Below, piece after piece: positions 12,368 to 21,375 of a stretch of 64,000 nt of DNA (positions within the stretch are counted from its first letter, which is position 1; each line of letters starts with the position of its first letter). The position numbers and the translations under genes are program-made. Where the stretch lies: NCBI RefSeq assembly GCF_000378445.1, contig NZ_KB899702.1:75076-139075 (forward strand). Direction: 5' to 3'. The notes below the pieces were generated by a model. The model saw nothing but the letters and a program-made list of their open reading frames with translations, was not told the origin of the DNA and did not search any database. This DNA is from Deinococcus aquatilis DSM 23025. Its GTDB lineage: Bacteria > Deinococcota > Deinococci > Deinococcales > Deinococcaceae.

Positions 12368-13390
12368 ATGTTGACTTTTATCGTCCGACGCCTCCTTCAG
12401 GTTCCAGTGGTCATGCTGGTGCTATCTATCCTGATCGTGGGCCTGACCCAACTGCTCTCGCCGGAGCAGCGGGCCGCTCCCTATATCCGCAGCGATCAGC
12501 AATCTGCCCGTCTGGAACAGATCATCCGTGAGCGTGGCCTGGATCAACCGTTCCCGGTTCAGTACGCCAAGTGGCTCGGCAAGACCCTTCAGGGTGATCT
12601 GGGCTACTCCACGGCCAGCAGCAAAGACGTGATCCCGACCATTCAGGAACGCCTGCCCAACACCATCGAGCTGACCATCGTGACTGCGTTGCCGATTTTG
12701 CTGATCGGCATCTGGCTGGGTACCCTCAGCGCCCTGAATAAAGACAAAGCCATCGACCAGATTTTGCGGGTGCTGACCATCGTGGGTTACAGTCTGCCCA
12801 CCTTTGTGCTGGGCATCGTGCTGCTGGCGGTGTTTTACGGCTATCTGGGCTGGCTGCCGGGTGCCGGGCAACTCAGCATCGTCAACGAAATTACCAAAGG
12901 CGACCTGACGCGCTATACGGGCCTGCTGAGCCTCGACGCTGCCCTCAATGGCCGCTGGGACATGGCGTGGGACGTCTTGCAGCATATGTTCCTGCCTGCT
13001 CTGACCCTCACCATCGTCAGCGTGACCACCATCATCAAGGTCATGCGCAACAACATGCTTGAAGCCCTGACCAGCGATTACGTGCGAACTGCACGCGCCA
13101 AAGGTCTGTCTACCCGCGTTGTCAACAACAAGCACGCCCGCCGGAATGCCCTGCTGAGCATCGTGACGTTGGGCGGCTTCCTGATCATCGGTCTGATGTC
13201 GGGGTCGCTGATCACCGAAACCATCTTCGCCTACCCCGGCGTGGGCCAGTGGGTCGTGCAGGCAGCCCTGCGCTTCGACCTGTCGGCGGTGCTGGGCTTC
13301 GCGCTGCTGTCGGCCCTGATCGTGGTGCTGGTCAGCACGGTGGTCGATATTCTGTACGGCGTGGTCGATCCCCGCGTGAGGTTTGACTGA
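12368..13390 (+). CDS. Peptide ABC transporter permease, DppB/OppB type
   Basis: 340-residue inner-membrane permease beginning [20 protein letters not shown], typical of DppB/OppB. Six hydrophobic segments are evident. The EAA loop that contacts the ATPase reads [20 protein letters not shown]. The C-terminus [10 protein letters not shown] is the usual family ending. ATG 12368 is chosen by family alignment; the frame upstream to 12239 is not protein-like. One base separates its stop from the next permease, so the two are co-translated. Confidence 0.93.
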   Translation: MLTFIVRRLLQVPVVMLVLSILIVGLTQLLSPEQRAAPYIRSDQQSARLEQIIRERGLDQPFPVQYAKWLGKTLQGDLGYSTASSKDVIPTIQERLPNTIELTIVTALPILLIGIWLGTLSALNKDKAIDQILRVLTIVGYSLPTFVLGIVLLAVFYGYLGWLPGAGQLSIVNEITKGDLTRYTGLLSLDAALNGRWDMAWDVLQHMFLPALTLTIVSVTTIIKVMRNNMLEALTSDYVRTARAKGLSTRVVNNKHARRNALLSIVTLGGFLIIGLMSGSLITETIFAYPGVGQWVVQAALRFDLSAVLGFALLSALIVVLVSTVVDILYGVVDPRVRFD

Positions 13391-13391
13391 T

Positions 13392-14402
13392 ATGACAACG
13401 CTTTCTAGCAATCCAACCGCTGGCCGCAGCCGCTGGCAACTGTTCTGGACGGGGCCTGCCGTTCGCAAGCTGCGCCGCAACCCGCTGGCGATTACCGGCC
13501 TCATCATCACGCTGCTCTTCAGTCTGATGGCCCTGTTCGCGCCCCTGATCGCCAAGCCCAGCGGCGATTGCCTGCGCGACCTGAACATCACCAACGCCAA
13601 TCAGGTCTATAACCCGGCAGGCGGAGCCTTCTGGCGGGCCATTTTCGTGCCCCCGCGCACCTGCTACAAAACCGAGCGCCTGTCGTTTGCCCAGGAACCC
13701 ACCGCGCCCAGTGCCGAGGCTCCCTTCGGCACCGTCAACGGCTACAACATCTTTTACGGCCTGATCTGGGGCACGCGGACTGCCCTCAAGATGTCGTTCA
13801 TCATCGTGGCGATTACGCTGGCGATGGGTGTGGTCATCGGGGCCATCAGCGGCTATTACGGCGGCTGGATCGATAACCTGATTCAGCGGTTTATCGACGT
13901 ACTGTTTGCGCTGCCGTCGCTGATTCTGACGGTGGTTGTCCTGACCATTCTGCGGGCCGGAAATCCAGGCGGTGATCCGACGCTGCCGATTATCGTGTCG
14001 TTCTGTATTGCAGGCTGGGCCGGATATGCCCGCGTGGTGCGCGGCGACGTGCTGCGCACCCGTCAACTGGAATACGTGGACGCCGCCCGCAGCATGGGCG
14101 CACGCGATATGCGCCTGATCTTGCAGCACGTCATTCCCAACAGTGTTGCCAGCGTCCTGACTCTGGCCGTGCTGGACCTAGCAACGGTGCCGCTCAGTGT
14201 GGCGGCCCTGTCGTTCCTCGGCCTCGGCTTCGAGAGCGGCTACGCCGAGTGGGGCCAGCTCGTGGAATTCTCCCGCGCCTGGCTGAAGCCCGAATACAAA
14301 TACGTGCTGCTGTACCCTGCCGCCTTCATCATCACGTTCAGCCTCGCCTTCAACCTGTTTGGCGACGGCCTGCGCGACGCGCTCGACCCCAAGAGCCGCT
14401 GA
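13392..14402 (+). CDS. Peptide ABC transporter permease, DppC/OppC type
   Basis: 336-residue partner permease. N-terminal [20 protein letters not shown] matches OppC_N. After a larger periplasmic insert (about residues 55-115, including CLRDLNITN and [11 protein letters not shown]) comes the BPD_transp domain with EAA loop [19 protein letters not shown]. It ends [17 protein letters not shown], the canonical DppC tail. ATG 13392 follows the previous stop by one base; the TTG at 13383 is less likely. Confidence 0.93.
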   Translation: MTTLSSNPTAGRSRWQLFWTGPAVRKLRRNPLAITGLIITLLFSLMALFAPLIAKPSGDCLRDLNITNANQVYNPAGGAFWRAIFVPPRTCYKTERLSFAQEPTAPSAEAPFGTVNGYNIFYGLIWGTRTALKMSFIIVAITLAMGVVIGAISGYYGGWIDNLIQRFIDVLFALPSLILTVVVLTILRAGNPGGDPTLPIIVSFCIAGWAGYARVVRGDVLRTRQLEYVDAARSMGARDMRLILQHVIPNSVASVLTLAVLDLATVPLSVAALSFLGLGFESGYAEWGQLVEFSRAWLKPEYKYVLLYPAAFIITFSLAFNLFGDGLRDALDPKSR

Positions 14403-14415
14403 GAGTCGTTTCTGA

Positions 14416-14457
14416 ATGCCCCCGCCCAGTCCTTGCGACGGCGGGGGCATCTTATTT
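14416..14457 (+). terminator. Terminator of the permease operon
   Basis: ATGCCCCCGCC...GGCGGGGGCAT, an 11-bp perfect stem followed by CTTATTT. Confidence 0.85.
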
Positions 14458-14496
14458 GGTCTGTGCGTTGTAGCCCACAGCTCTATTGCCCAAGCT

Positions 14497-14931
14497 CTAC
14501 TGCCCAGCCGGACGCATCCAACCCGCGATCAGTCGCCATGCCAGCGCGTACAGCACGGCGGCCAGCGCCCACAGACCCGCCGTGACCACAGGCTGCGAAA
14601 AGGTGGCGCACCCGATCAAAAAGGGGACGGCGGGGGCGGTTCCGGCCTGCATGGCGGCGCTGAGGGCCGTGCGGCGCGGGGGCAGCAGCGGATCGCGGGC
14701 GGCGCGGCGGGCCAGATACAGGGCGGCGCAGGCCAGCAGCAGGGCCACTGCGCCGAGGCCCAGCAATCCGGCGGGCGGCGTGGGTGTAGGGCGTGTGAGC
14801 AGGTACAAGGCCCCCAGCGGTAGCCCTGGCACGGCCAGCACGGCAAAGGCCAGCGTGTAGGCGCGGCGGGCGGCACGCAGCAGGTCGGCTCCCTCGCCGC
14901 TGCTGAGGTCCTGGGCCAGAGCTTTAAGCAT
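14497..14931 (-). CDS. Small integral membrane protein, unknown function
   Basis: 144 residues with four hydrophobic stretches (around [68 protein letters not shown]). No recognisable catalytic motif. Its ATG overlaps the stop of the upstream ygfZ-like gene by one base (TGATG), so the two are translationally coupled. Probably a Deinococcus-specific membrane protein. Confidence 0.75.
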   Translation of the reverse strand: MLKALAQDLSSGEGADLLRAARRAYTLAFAVLAVPGLPLGALYLLTRPTPTPPAGLLGLGAVALLLACAALYLARRAARDPLLPPRRTALSAAMQAGTAPAVPFLIGCATFSQPVVTAGLWALAAVLYALAWRLIAGWMRPAGQ

Positions 14932-15812
14932 CAGGTCGTGTGCGGCACGGAGTTCAGTACTTGTACGGTGGCAGGTGAGCCGTCCACTTCCACCTCTGCG
15001 CCGTCCGGGACTTCCTTCCTCAGTCTGGCAAGACTCAGGTTGCCAGCGTTCAGGCCGGTCTGTCCCACCACTTTGCCGCCGTGCAGAATGTCTGCGCCGC
15101 GTACCAGGCTCTCGCCCGCCACCCGCGCCAACTGATAGCGGGTGTTGCCACGGGCCTCCAGCCGAGCCATGATTTCCTGGCCCACATAACAGCCTTTGCG
15201 GTAGCTGATGGCCGGAAGCGGGCCACTGATGTCCAGCCCCACCTCCTGAGGCAGCGTGCCTGCAAAGCCGTCGCGGGCGATGTCGGGGATGCCTGCGGCG
15301 ATTCGGGCGGTGTCGAGTGCGGCCAAGGGGGTTTCTGGGCCTTCCAATTCGGCCAGTACTGCCTCCTCATGGCGGGTGAGATAATGCAGGTCCAGCCCCG
15401 CCGTGCCGGTGCGGTTCACGCGGCCCACCAGAACTACGCCGCCGCCCAGCTCGAAGGTCTGTACATCTGGGCCACCCTCATTCCAACCGGGCAGGCTGGT
15501 TCCGGGCCAGAGGTGCACGCAGCGCAATTCGTCCGACACGTCCTTGACCTCGACCTGATCGAAAATGATGTAGCGCTTGAGGCGGGCAGCCAACGCTTCG
15601 GCCTCGCCTGCATCCACATGCAAATACACATCATCGGTACGGCGGTAGGCCCGCGCAAAAGTTTCGATCTGGCCGCGCACATTTAAAAAAGCGCAGGCCA
15701 CCAGCCCCGGCGTGGGTGCGCCGCGCAGATCGCCCGTCATCTGGCCCTGCACAAAATCAACCCGGTCTGCTCCCGTAATCCGCAGCCCGCCTGAAGGAAT
15801 CTGAGTCCACAT
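14931..15812 (-). CDS. ygfZ: YgfZ/GcvT-family folate-binding protein
   Basis: 293 residues. YgfZ proteins bind folate and help maintain or repair Fe-S enzymes. The diagnostic motif KGCYVGQE (Cys near residue 208) is intact, as are the GcvT-like N-terminus ([20 protein letters not shown]) and the [12 protein letters not shown] segment. ATG 15812 is chosen because TACGCT lies 7 bases upstream, a leaderless arrangement, and because [10 protein letters not shown] starts the fold; the longer frame to 15914 crosses repeat-like sequence. It leads an operon with a small membrane protein. Confidence 0.88.
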   Translation of the reverse strand: MWTQIPSGGLRITGADRVDFVQGQMTGDLRGAPTPGLVACAFLNVRGQIETFARAYRRTDDVYLHVDAGEAEALAARLKRYIIFDQVEVKDVSDELRCVHLWPGTSLPGWNEGGPDVQTFELGGGVVLVGRVNRTGTAGLDLHYLTRHEEAVLAELEGPETPLAALDTARIAAGIPDIARDGFAGTLPQEVGLDISGPLPAISYRKGCYVGQEIMARLEARGNTRYQLARVAGESLVRGADILHGGKVVGQTGLNAGNLSLARLRKEVPDGAEVEVDGSPATVQVLNSVPHTT

Positions 15813-15836
15813 AGACCTCAGCGTAGGCCAAAAGCG

Positions 15837-15943
15837 GTCAGTGGATAGTGGTGAGGGGATAGGCGAGGCGGCGGACTTCACGCCCCCGGCCCTCTGACGT
15901 GCGGCCTTCTCCACTGATCACTTCCCACTCACTACTGACGTTT
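15837..15943. repeat. GTCAGTGG-type inverted repeat
   Basis: Rightward GTCAGTGGATAGTGGTGAGGGG is mirrored by CCACTGATCACTTCCC and ACTCACTACTGAC at the other end. Similar sequence occurs at 21259-21373 and 50641-50665. It is a dispersed spacer element between hemA and ygfZ. Confidence 0.5.
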
Positions 15944-17047
15944 TCAGTCGCTTGCCAGTGCCAATTGCCGTCCTGCCCGTTCGCGCTGGGCTTCCCGCGT
16001 CAGGTGCCAGCGGTACAGGTCGGCGCTGGCCTCGCGCAGCAGGGCGTCGGCGTGGGGCAGGGCGGCGCGGCGGCCTTCGAGGTTGCGGTTCACCACGGCG
16101 GTCAGGTCGTCCAGGTTACTCAGGTGTGCGCCCGGCACATCGGCAATATCGGGCGAGAGGATGCGCGGCACGCTGATGTCGATCAGCAGCATGGGGCGGC
16201 CCTGACGGTCTTGCAGGGCTTCGCGCACGCCGCTGCCATGCAGCACGTAATGCGGCGCACTGCTGGAAGCAATCACCACATCGGCCTCAGGCAACACTTC
16301 GTGGAGATATTCGGCGGCGCAGGCGCGGCCCCCCACCCGCTCGGCAAGGGCGCGGGCACGTTCGGCGGTGCGGTTCACCACGATCACGTCACGCACTCCA
16401 GCCGCCCGCAGGTGCGTCAGCGTCAGTTCGGCGGTTTCGCCCGCGCCCAGAATCAGGGCGGTGCGGTGGGTCAGGTCGCCCAGCGTGGCCTCGGCCAGTT
16501 CCACGGCAGCGCTCGATACGCTCACCACCCGGTCGGACAGGCCCGTATCGGTGCGGACGCGCTTGCCTGCGGCCAGGGCACCCTGCGCCACCTTGTTCAT
16601 CAGCGTACCGGCCAGGCCCTGCGCGTGGGCGGCCTGCCACGCCCGCTTCACCTGTCCCTGAATCTGGGTTTCTCCGATCACGAGGCTGTCCAGGCCCGCT
16701 GCCACCCGGTACAGGTGGGCCACGGCAGCTTCACCCCGGTACACGTACAGGTGCTGGGCCAGCGCATGGCCCCAGGCCCCCTCGAAGGCGGCTATGGGGT
16801 CGCCCACCACGCCCGCCAGATACACCTCGGTACGGTTGCAGGTCGCCAGCAACATCACCTCGCGGGCATGCAGCGACAGGTGGCTCAGGATGGATTCTTC
16901 TTCGGAGGCCCGCACCGCCGCACGTTCCCGCACTTCTATGGGCGCGGTCTGATGATTCAAGCCCACCACCGCGAAATCCAGTGGCGTGGGATGCGGCGCG
17001 TGAGGCTGGGCCAGGAATGCGCGGGCCGTGGGGCAGGCCAGCGTCAT
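15944..17047 (-). CDS. hemA: Glutamyl-tRNA reductase
   Basis: First step of C5-pathway tetrapyrrole synthesis: NADPH reduction of glutamyl-tRNA to glutamate-1-semialdehyde. 367 residues. [20 protein letters not shown] is the family start. Catalytic Cys70 sits in [25 protein letters not shown] and the NADPH-binding domain ([28 protein letters not shown]) follow. The ATG overlaps the stop of the upstream siroheme-type gene by 4 bases, so the two form an operon joining general and siroheme tetrapyrrole steps. Confidence 0.95.
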   Translation of the reverse strand: MTLACPTARAFLAQPHAPHPTPLDFAVVGLNHQTAPIEVRERAAVRASEEESILSHLSLHAREVMLLATCNRTEVYLAGVVGDPIAAFEGAWGHALAQHLYVYRGEAAVAHLYRVAAGLDSLVIGETQIQGQVKRAWQAAHAQGLAGTLMNKVAQGALAAGKRVRTDTGLSDRVVSVSSAAVELAEATLGDLTHRTALILGAGETAELTLTHLRAAGVRDVIVVNRTAERARALAERVGGRACAAEYLHEVLPEADVVIASSSAPHYVLHGSGVREALQDRQGRPMLLIDISVPRILSPDIADVPGAHLSNLDDLTAVVNRNLEGRRAALPHADALLREASADLYRWHLTREAQRERAGRQLALASD

Positions 17048-17706
17048 GCGGCTCCCCCGGAAACGGCGTCTGTGGGCGTTCCCTGAACAGCTCGCGCCGG
17101 AACCGTCTGTGTCTGAACGTTCACTCTCGGTTCTCCTGCTTCCGGGTCGGCCAGCCCCAGACCCGCACGGAGATTGACCCGCAATGCGGCGAGGGCTGCG
17201 GCTCGGGCTGAAGGCTCCAGCTCCAATGCCTTTTCACGCTGCATGCTCCAACCGTCTACCTGCGTCTGTGTGGGCAGAAGCTGTGCGATTCGTTCGGTCA
17301 GGGCCTGGGTCAGCATTGGCAGCTCGCGCCCGCTGGAGACGGCCACCTGTACTCCTGCCCGCATGGTGGTCGCCGCAAACCTCAGCGAACCCTGCCCCGC
17401 ATCGCCCGCATGATTCACCAGTGCGCCAGCGGCCCGTGCGTCGGCACTCACAGCGTCGTTCACGGCCTGGCTGTCCGTGGCCGCCACCACGATGCGCCGC
17501 CCCTGCACGTCGCTGCTGCGGTAGGCGCGGCGCTCCAGTTGTACGGGCAGGGCGACCAGATCGGCGTGCAGTTCGGGCGCGACCACTGTCACGGTCAGGC
17601 CCGCGTCCAGCAGGGTTCTTACCCGGCGCAGGGCCACCGCGCCGCCCCCCACCACCAGGGCAGGTTCTCCCCGCAGTTCCAGAAAAACAGGCAGCAGCAG
17701 ACTCAC
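17044..17706 (-). CDS. Precorrin-2 dehydrogenase / sirohydrochlorin ferrochelatase-like protein
   Basis: 220 residues resembling the N-terminal (CysGB/Met8p) part of siroheme synthase: NAD-binding [46 protein letters not shown], and the [18 protein letters not shown] segment that corresponds to the sumoylation/CysG dimerisation region. It would oxidise precorrin-2 and possibly insert iron. Start GTG 17706 has TATTCT 7 bases upstream (leaderless). The C-terminal ~60 residues are low complexity. It sits upstream of hemA in one operon. Confidence 0.85.
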   Translation of the reverse strand: MSLLLPVFLELRGEPALVVGGGAVALRRVRTLLDAGLTVTVVAPELHADLVALPVQLERRAYRSSDVQGRRIVVAATDSQAVNDAVSADARAAGALVNHAGDAGQGSLRFAATTMRAGVQVAVSSGRELPMLTQALTERIAQLLPTQTQVDGWSMQREKALELEPSARAAALAALRVNLRAGLGLADPEAGEPRVNVQTQTVPARAVQGTPTDAVSGGAA

Positions 17707-17866
17707 GCTGCCAAGAATAGCGCTCCGTGCCGGGTCAGGCGTCCCCTACCGAGCGGTAAGATAGTCGATCTGGACAGCATTTGGAGGCTGTCGTCCTTCT
17801 GGTGCGGCAGGGGTGATTCGGCACTGCCCGAGCAACCTTTTCTCTGGCCCCCGCGTACTGGCCTGT

Positions 17867-18088
17867 ATGAGAGTCCTGTCGTTGATCTTCGGTATTCTGG
17901 CCGCGCTGGGGTTGCTGCTCGGCCTGCTCCCCTTTTTCGGCTGGCTGAACTGGCTGTTCGTGCTGCCGCCCGCCGTGCTGGGCCTGATCTTTGGGGCACT
18001 GGGCCGCGACCGGGGAGCCGTGACCCTGAGCGCCGTGGTCGCCGTGATCGGTGTCCTGCGTCTGATGCTGGGCGGTGGCCTGCTGTAG
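17867..18088 (+). CDS. Small two- to three-helix membrane protein
   Basis: 73 residues, almost entirely hydrophobic (RVLSLIFGILAALGLLLGLL, WLNWLFVLPPAVLGLIFGAL, SAVVAVIGVLRLMLGGGLL). It resembles DUF4190-like/YccF-like small membrane proteins with a cytoplasmic RDRG turn. No function can be given. ATG 17867 begins the first helix; the frame extends to 17813 without clear coding sense. Confidence 0.65.
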   Translation: MRVLSLIFGILAALGLLLGLLPFFGWLNWLFVLPPAVLGLIFGALGRDRGAVTLSAVVAVIGVLRLMLGGGLL

Positions 18089-18156
18089 CGTCCCTGTGGC
18101 GAGTGACCTGGCGGCAGAGTAGGCCAATCGGCAGAGTAGTTCCCGCTTCTCCACCC

Positions 18157-18185
18157 TTGCACGTCCGGCCTTCCTCTGGTACTCT
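18157..18185 (+). promoter_or_regulatory. Promoter of tRNA-Trp
   Basis: -35 TTGCAC (18157-18162), 17-base spacer, -10 TACTCT (18180-18185), with the tRNA starting 45 bases later. Confidence 0.7.
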
Positions 18186-18230
18186 GCGTGGGCCTGTTTG
18201 CGCCCCCCGTGGGCCAGCAGCGTACCTGAT

Positions 18231-18306
18231 GGGTTCTTAGCTCAGTTGGTAGAGCATCGGTCTCCAAAACCGAGGGTCGTAGGTTCAAGTCCTGCAGGGC
18301 CCGCCA
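18231..18306 (+). tRNA. trpT: tRNA-Trp (anticodon CCA)
   Basis: 76-nt cloverleaf. Acceptor GGGTTCT/AGGGCCC (two G.T pairs), D arm GCTC-AGTTGGTA-GAGC, anticodon loop CTCCAAA giving CCA, T loop TTCAAGT, discriminator G and an encoded CCA end. Confidence 0.96.
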
Positions 18307-18310
18307 TCAC

Positions 18311-18350
18311 AAACCCCCGCCCAGTGTGCAAACACTCTGCGGGGGTTTTC
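18311..18350 (+). terminator. Terminator of tRNA-Trp
   Basis: CCCCCGC...GCGGGGG stem with inner AGTGT/ACACT pairing, followed by TTTTC. Confidence 0.85.
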
Positions 18351-18378
18351 TGTGATTCACGCGGCCTTTCTTTGCTGC

Positions 18379-18699
18379 TTAACCTCGCGTCGGCTCCAGC
18401 GCGTCTCTGAGCCACATCTGGAATTCGGGCAGGGCGCGGTCAAAGGGCAATGCAATGATTTCCGGCACCTCGTAAGGGTGCAGCGACTTGATGCGGGCTT
18501 CGAGGTCGGGGTATTTCTCCCCGGTGGTTTTGATCATCAGTAAGGTTTCGGGGTCTTCGACCACGTCACCCTGCCAGCGGTACACGCTATGAAGGCCGCC
18601 CACCACATTGACGCACCCGGCAAGGCGTTCGGCAACCAGGGTGCGGGCCAGTTCATGGGCGCGTTCGGGGGGAACAGTAACCAGAACGACAAGTGACAT
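18379..18699 (-). CDS. cutA: Divalent-cation tolerance protein CutA
   Basis: 106-residue trimeric signalling-type protein. CVNVVGGLHSVYRWQGDVVE and TTGEKYPDLEARIKSLHPYE are the family motifs, and VPEIIALP closes the ferredoxin-like fold. Despite the name, its physiological role is uncertain. TATGCT lies 8 bases before ATG 18699, suggesting a leaderless message. Monocistronic. Confidence 0.95.
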   Translation of the reverse strand: MSLVVLVTVPPERAHELARTLVAERLAGCVNVVGGLHSVYRWQGDVVEDPETLLMIKTTGEKYPDLEARIKSLHPYEVPEIIALPFDRALPEFQMWLRDALEPTRG

Positions 18700-18808
18700 A
18701 CGGGGCCAGCATACGCCGCCCTACTGGGGGAGGCAGTGAGGAAATGCACCCGGCCGTGAAGTTTTTTACGTCTCAGCCGTGTGCGACCCAATCTGAATGG
18801 GCAACTGC

Positions 18809-19333
18809 TCAGGGCAGGCGGCGCACATCGCAGTTGTCGCTGGGTGTGGCGGGGGCGTTGGGAGCCACGACCACTGTTTCGTTTGCGCCCACAAAACCCT
18901 GACAGCGGGCCAACTGTTCGAGGTAATTGGGGTCATTGGCCGAACGCTGGGCGTCTTGCAGGACCTGCACGTCCTCTTCCAGCCCCTTCACGCGGCTCTG
19001 GGTGGCCCTCGTCTCCTGCGTCCAGGTCACAGAGCGGTAGGTCATCAGGCCCAGTTGAAAGCTGAGCTGCACGATGCCGAGGCCCGCCAGCAAACTTGCC
19101 AGCATCAGCGTGACGGGCAGGCGTTGCACAGAGCGCCAGCGCCAGCGGAAAGCCGGAGTGCGGCTGCGCGGCGAATTGGGGGCGGGCGCAGGCTCTGGCG
19201 GCGTACTGTCGTCGTCGGGAGAGATCTGTTCCGGCACGACCTGCTGTGCCGCACTCCGGGCTGCCGCAACCTGGGCTGTCACAGTGCCGGGCACATCTGG
19301 AGAATGGGGAGGAGGGGGCGGCGCGGGGTCCAT
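18809..19333 (-). CDS. Single-pass membrane protein with coiled coil, FtsL/DivIC-like
   Basis: 174 residues: Pro/Ala-rich cytoplasmic N-terminus (1-70), one transmembrane segment (LPVTLMLASLLAGLGIVQLS), then a predicted coiled coil (TQETRATQSRVKGLEEDVQV) and a C-terminal tail with two Cys. The topology resembles septum-formation initiators (FtsL/DivIC), but similarity is only architectural. ATG 19333 begins MDPAPPPPP; the longer frame to 19909 is the antisense of the thioesterase gene. Divergent from that gene. Confidence 0.7.
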   Translation of the reverse strand: MDPAPPPPPHSPDVPGTVTAQVAAARSAAQQVVPEQISPDDDSTPPEPAPAPNSPRSRTPAFRWRWRSVQRLPVTLMLASLLAGLGIVQLSFQLGLMTYRSVTWTQETRATQSRVKGLEEDVQVLQDAQRSANDPNYLEQLARCQGFVGANETVVVAPNAPATPSDNCDVRRLP

Positions 19334-19453
19334 ATCTTGCCTGCCAGCATAGCGTGCCAGTGGTGAGAAACAGCGTTGAAAAACCCGGTGAAGCTGCCAC
19401 ATCCCCCAATCGACAAAGACCCCAGGGCGCGGCCCGCCTGTCAGACTGAGGGC

Positions 19454-19957
19454 ATGACGGCGGAACAGACCCAGACCAAGCAGCACAGCCACACCGGGCG
19501 CGGTGATCCTTTCCGGCAGCAGAGTGGCGCGGCCCCCGATTGGGCGCGGGCGCACCGGGCCGGAATCCAGATGCGCTACGGCGACATAGACACGATGGGC
19601 CACCTCAACAATGCCGTGTACGTGCAGTACCTGGAAACCTCGCGCATTCTGCTGATGCGTGATCTGGGCGTGCCAGACGATGAAGACCGCTCGGTGATCG
19701 CCCGGCTGGAACTGGATTACCAGCGCGAAATTCGGCTGGGGCAGGAAGTTTTTGTAGAGACGCTGGTCGAGCGGCTGGGGAATACGTCCTGGACGCTGCT
19801 TTCCCGCGTGACTGCCGACGGCATGCCCTGTACCTACGCCCGCACGGTGCAGGTGCGTGTGGATGCCTCGCTCAAGCCTGCGCCCCTGCCTGCCGTGCTG
19901 CGCCGCCAACTCCAGACCCTGCTGGCTTTTCCTGCCCCGGCAGAAGGACAGCCGTGA
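19454..19957 (+). CDS. Acyl-CoA thioesterase, 4HBT hot-dog family
   Basis: 167 residues with the hot-dog signature RYGDIDTMGHLNNAVYVQYL (catalytic Asp in the MRYGDID segment) as in YbgC/FcbC proteins that hydrolyse acyl-CoA thioesters. RLELDYQREIRLGQEVFVET is the central strand region. The first ~25 residues are a polar extension. ATG 19454 is used, with CAGACT 6 bases upstream as a poor -10. GTGA overlap with the next small gene indicates an operon. Confidence 0.9.
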   Translation: MTAEQTQTKQHSHTGRGDPFRQQSGAAPDWARAHRAGIQMRYGDIDTMGHLNNAVYVQYLETSRILLMRDLGVPDDEDRSVIARLELDYQREIRLGQEVFVETLVERLGNTSWTLLSRVTADGMPCTYARTVQVRVDASLKPAPLPAVLRRQLQTLLAFPAPAEGQP

Positions 19958-20256
19958 CGACGCCCGCCTCCTACGAGGACCGCGTGCTGTATCAGGGTGA
20001 CGTGTGGGTGCGGCTGGACACCCTGCCCCGCCTGCTGGCCGAGGGGTGGCGGCGCACCCTGCAAGACGGCGGCGTGGTCAGCGTGATCCGTACGCCTTTT
20101 CAGTGGGCGATGGTCAGTCCGGTCATAGAAATCGAGACGGGCGGGTATCTGGGCGATGTGGGTCTGTATGTGCCTGAAGTGATGCTGGAAGAGGCGCTGT
20201 ATCTGTTGGGTGCCAATGGGGAAGAAGCGCAGGGAGCAGAAGGTGAGCAGGCATAG
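19954..20256 (+). CDS. Hypothetical protein, 100 residues
   Basis: Starts at GTG 19954, overlapping the thioesterase stop (GTGA), so it is co-translated. Soluble, acidic, with VLYQGDVWVRLDTLPRLLAEGW and a glycine turn GGYLGDVGLYVPE; ends in an Ala/Glu/Gly-rich tail. No family recognised. The coupling suggests a helper of the thioesterase or a conserved gene pair. Confidence 0.75.
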   Translation: MTTPASYEDRVLYQGDVWVRLDTLPRLLAEGWRRTLQDGGVVSVIRTPFQWAMVSPVIEIETGGYLGDVGLYVPEVMLEEALYLLGANGEEAQGAEGEQA

Positions 20257-20353
20257 ACCGCCGCTTCATCTGAATCAGGAAGCCGGGATACAGTGCTGAC
20301 CGATATTCCCAAGCTTTTCCTCACCGAATTCCTAGTCCTCAGGAGGCACCACC

Positions 20354-21250
20354 ATGACCACAGAACAAGTCAGTATCGGCGTAGATGTCGGCGGCACCAA
20401 AATTGCAACGGGGGTGCTGCGCGGCGATCAGCTTCTTGACCGTCATGTGCAGCCCACCCCCGAAACCGGCTGGGAAGCTGTGCTGGACGCCATTGCCACG
20501 CAGGTGCTGGACTTGCAGGCGCTGCACCCCGACGCCCGGCTGGTGGGTGTGGGCATTCCCGGTCCGCTGAATGCCGACCGCACCCGCGTCAAGTTTGCGC
20601 CCAACATCTACGGCTTTACCGATGTGCCGATGGTGGACGGCCTGCGTGACCGCCTCGGCCAGCGCATCATTCTGGAAAACGACGCCAAGGCGGCGGCACT
20701 GGCTGAGGCACATATGGGTGCGGCTCGGGGCACCGAAAGCAGCATCTACGTGACCGTCAGCACGGGCATCGGCGCAGGCATCGTGCTGAATGGCCGAATT
20801 TGGCGCGGGCGGCATGGCATCGCGGGCGAAATCGGACACATCACGGCCCTGCCGGGAGGCCCAGTCAGCGGCGCGGGCCTGGATGGAGCGCTCGAAGCAG
20901 TTGCCAGCGGCACCGCCATTGCCCGTGACGCCAGCTACGCCCTCAACCGCGACGTGTCTACCGCTGAAGCCTTTACGCTGGCCGAGCAGGGCCACCCCGG
21001 TGCCCGCCGCGTGATCGCTCAGGCGCTCCGGCACATCGGGATCGCGCTGGCCGACCTGCAAAAAACCATCGACCCGGAAGTGTTCGTGGTGGGCGGCGGC
21101 GTTGCCAGCGTCGGAGATTACTTCTTTCAGGGTGTGCAGCGGGCCGCCGACGAATACGCTGCCGGATTTGCCCCTGTGACCATCCGCCGCGCCCAACTGG
21201 GAACCGATGCAGGCGTGATCGGGGCAGCGTTGGCGGCGCGGCACGGGTAA
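20354..21250 (+). CDS. ROK-family sugar kinase (glucokinase-like)
   Basis: 298 residues. ATP-binding DVGGTKIATGVL, sugar-binding ENDAKAAALAEAHMG (Asp as general base), IYVTVSTGIGAGIV and GEIGH are intact, so it should phosphorylate glucose or a related hexose. The region that carries the ROK zinc motif (C-x-C-G-x-x-G-C) reads PVSGAGLDGALEAVASG, with all cysteines replaced, so the zinc is absent. AGGAGG sits before ATG 20354. A terminator-like hairpin follows. Confidence 0.92.
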   Translation: MTTEQVSIGVDVGGTKIATGVLRGDQLLDRHVQPTPETGWEAVLDAIATQVLDLQALHPDARLVGVGIPGPLNADRTRVKFAPNIYGFTDVPMVDGLRDRLGQRIILENDAKAAALAEAHMGAARGTESSIYVTVSTGIGAGIVLNGRIWRGRHGIAGEIGHITALPGGPVSGAGLDGALEAVASGTAIARDASYALNRDVSTAEAFTLAEQGHPGARRVIAQALRHIGIALADLQKTIDPEVFVVGGGVASVGDYFFQGVQRAADEYAAGFAPVTIRRAQLGTDAGVIGAALAARHG

Positions 21251-21258
21251 AGAACCGT

Positions 21259-21373
21259 CAGTGGTGAGTGGTCAGTAGTCAGTGGAAAAGGAGAAAATAG
21301 CGGGCCTATCAACAGAATCTTGTTGCAGGCCCGCTCTTTTCCTACTGACCACTCACTATTACCCACTCACGGG
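21259..21373. repeat. GTCAGTGG-type inverted repeat with terminator core
   Basis: GTCAGTGGTGAGTGGTCAG on the left is mirrored by CTACTGACCACTCACTATT and CCCACTCAC on the right. The core is AGCGGGCCT (21299-21307) pairing with AGGCCCGCT (21327-21335) plus inner CAACA/TGTTG, followed by CTTTTCC. It lies between convergent genes and can serve as terminator on both sides. Confidence 0.7.
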
Positions 21374-21375
21374 TT

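Noticed and set aside
18809..19909. 366-residue leftward protein
   Set aside because: Upstream of ATG 19333 it is antisense to the thioesterase gene.
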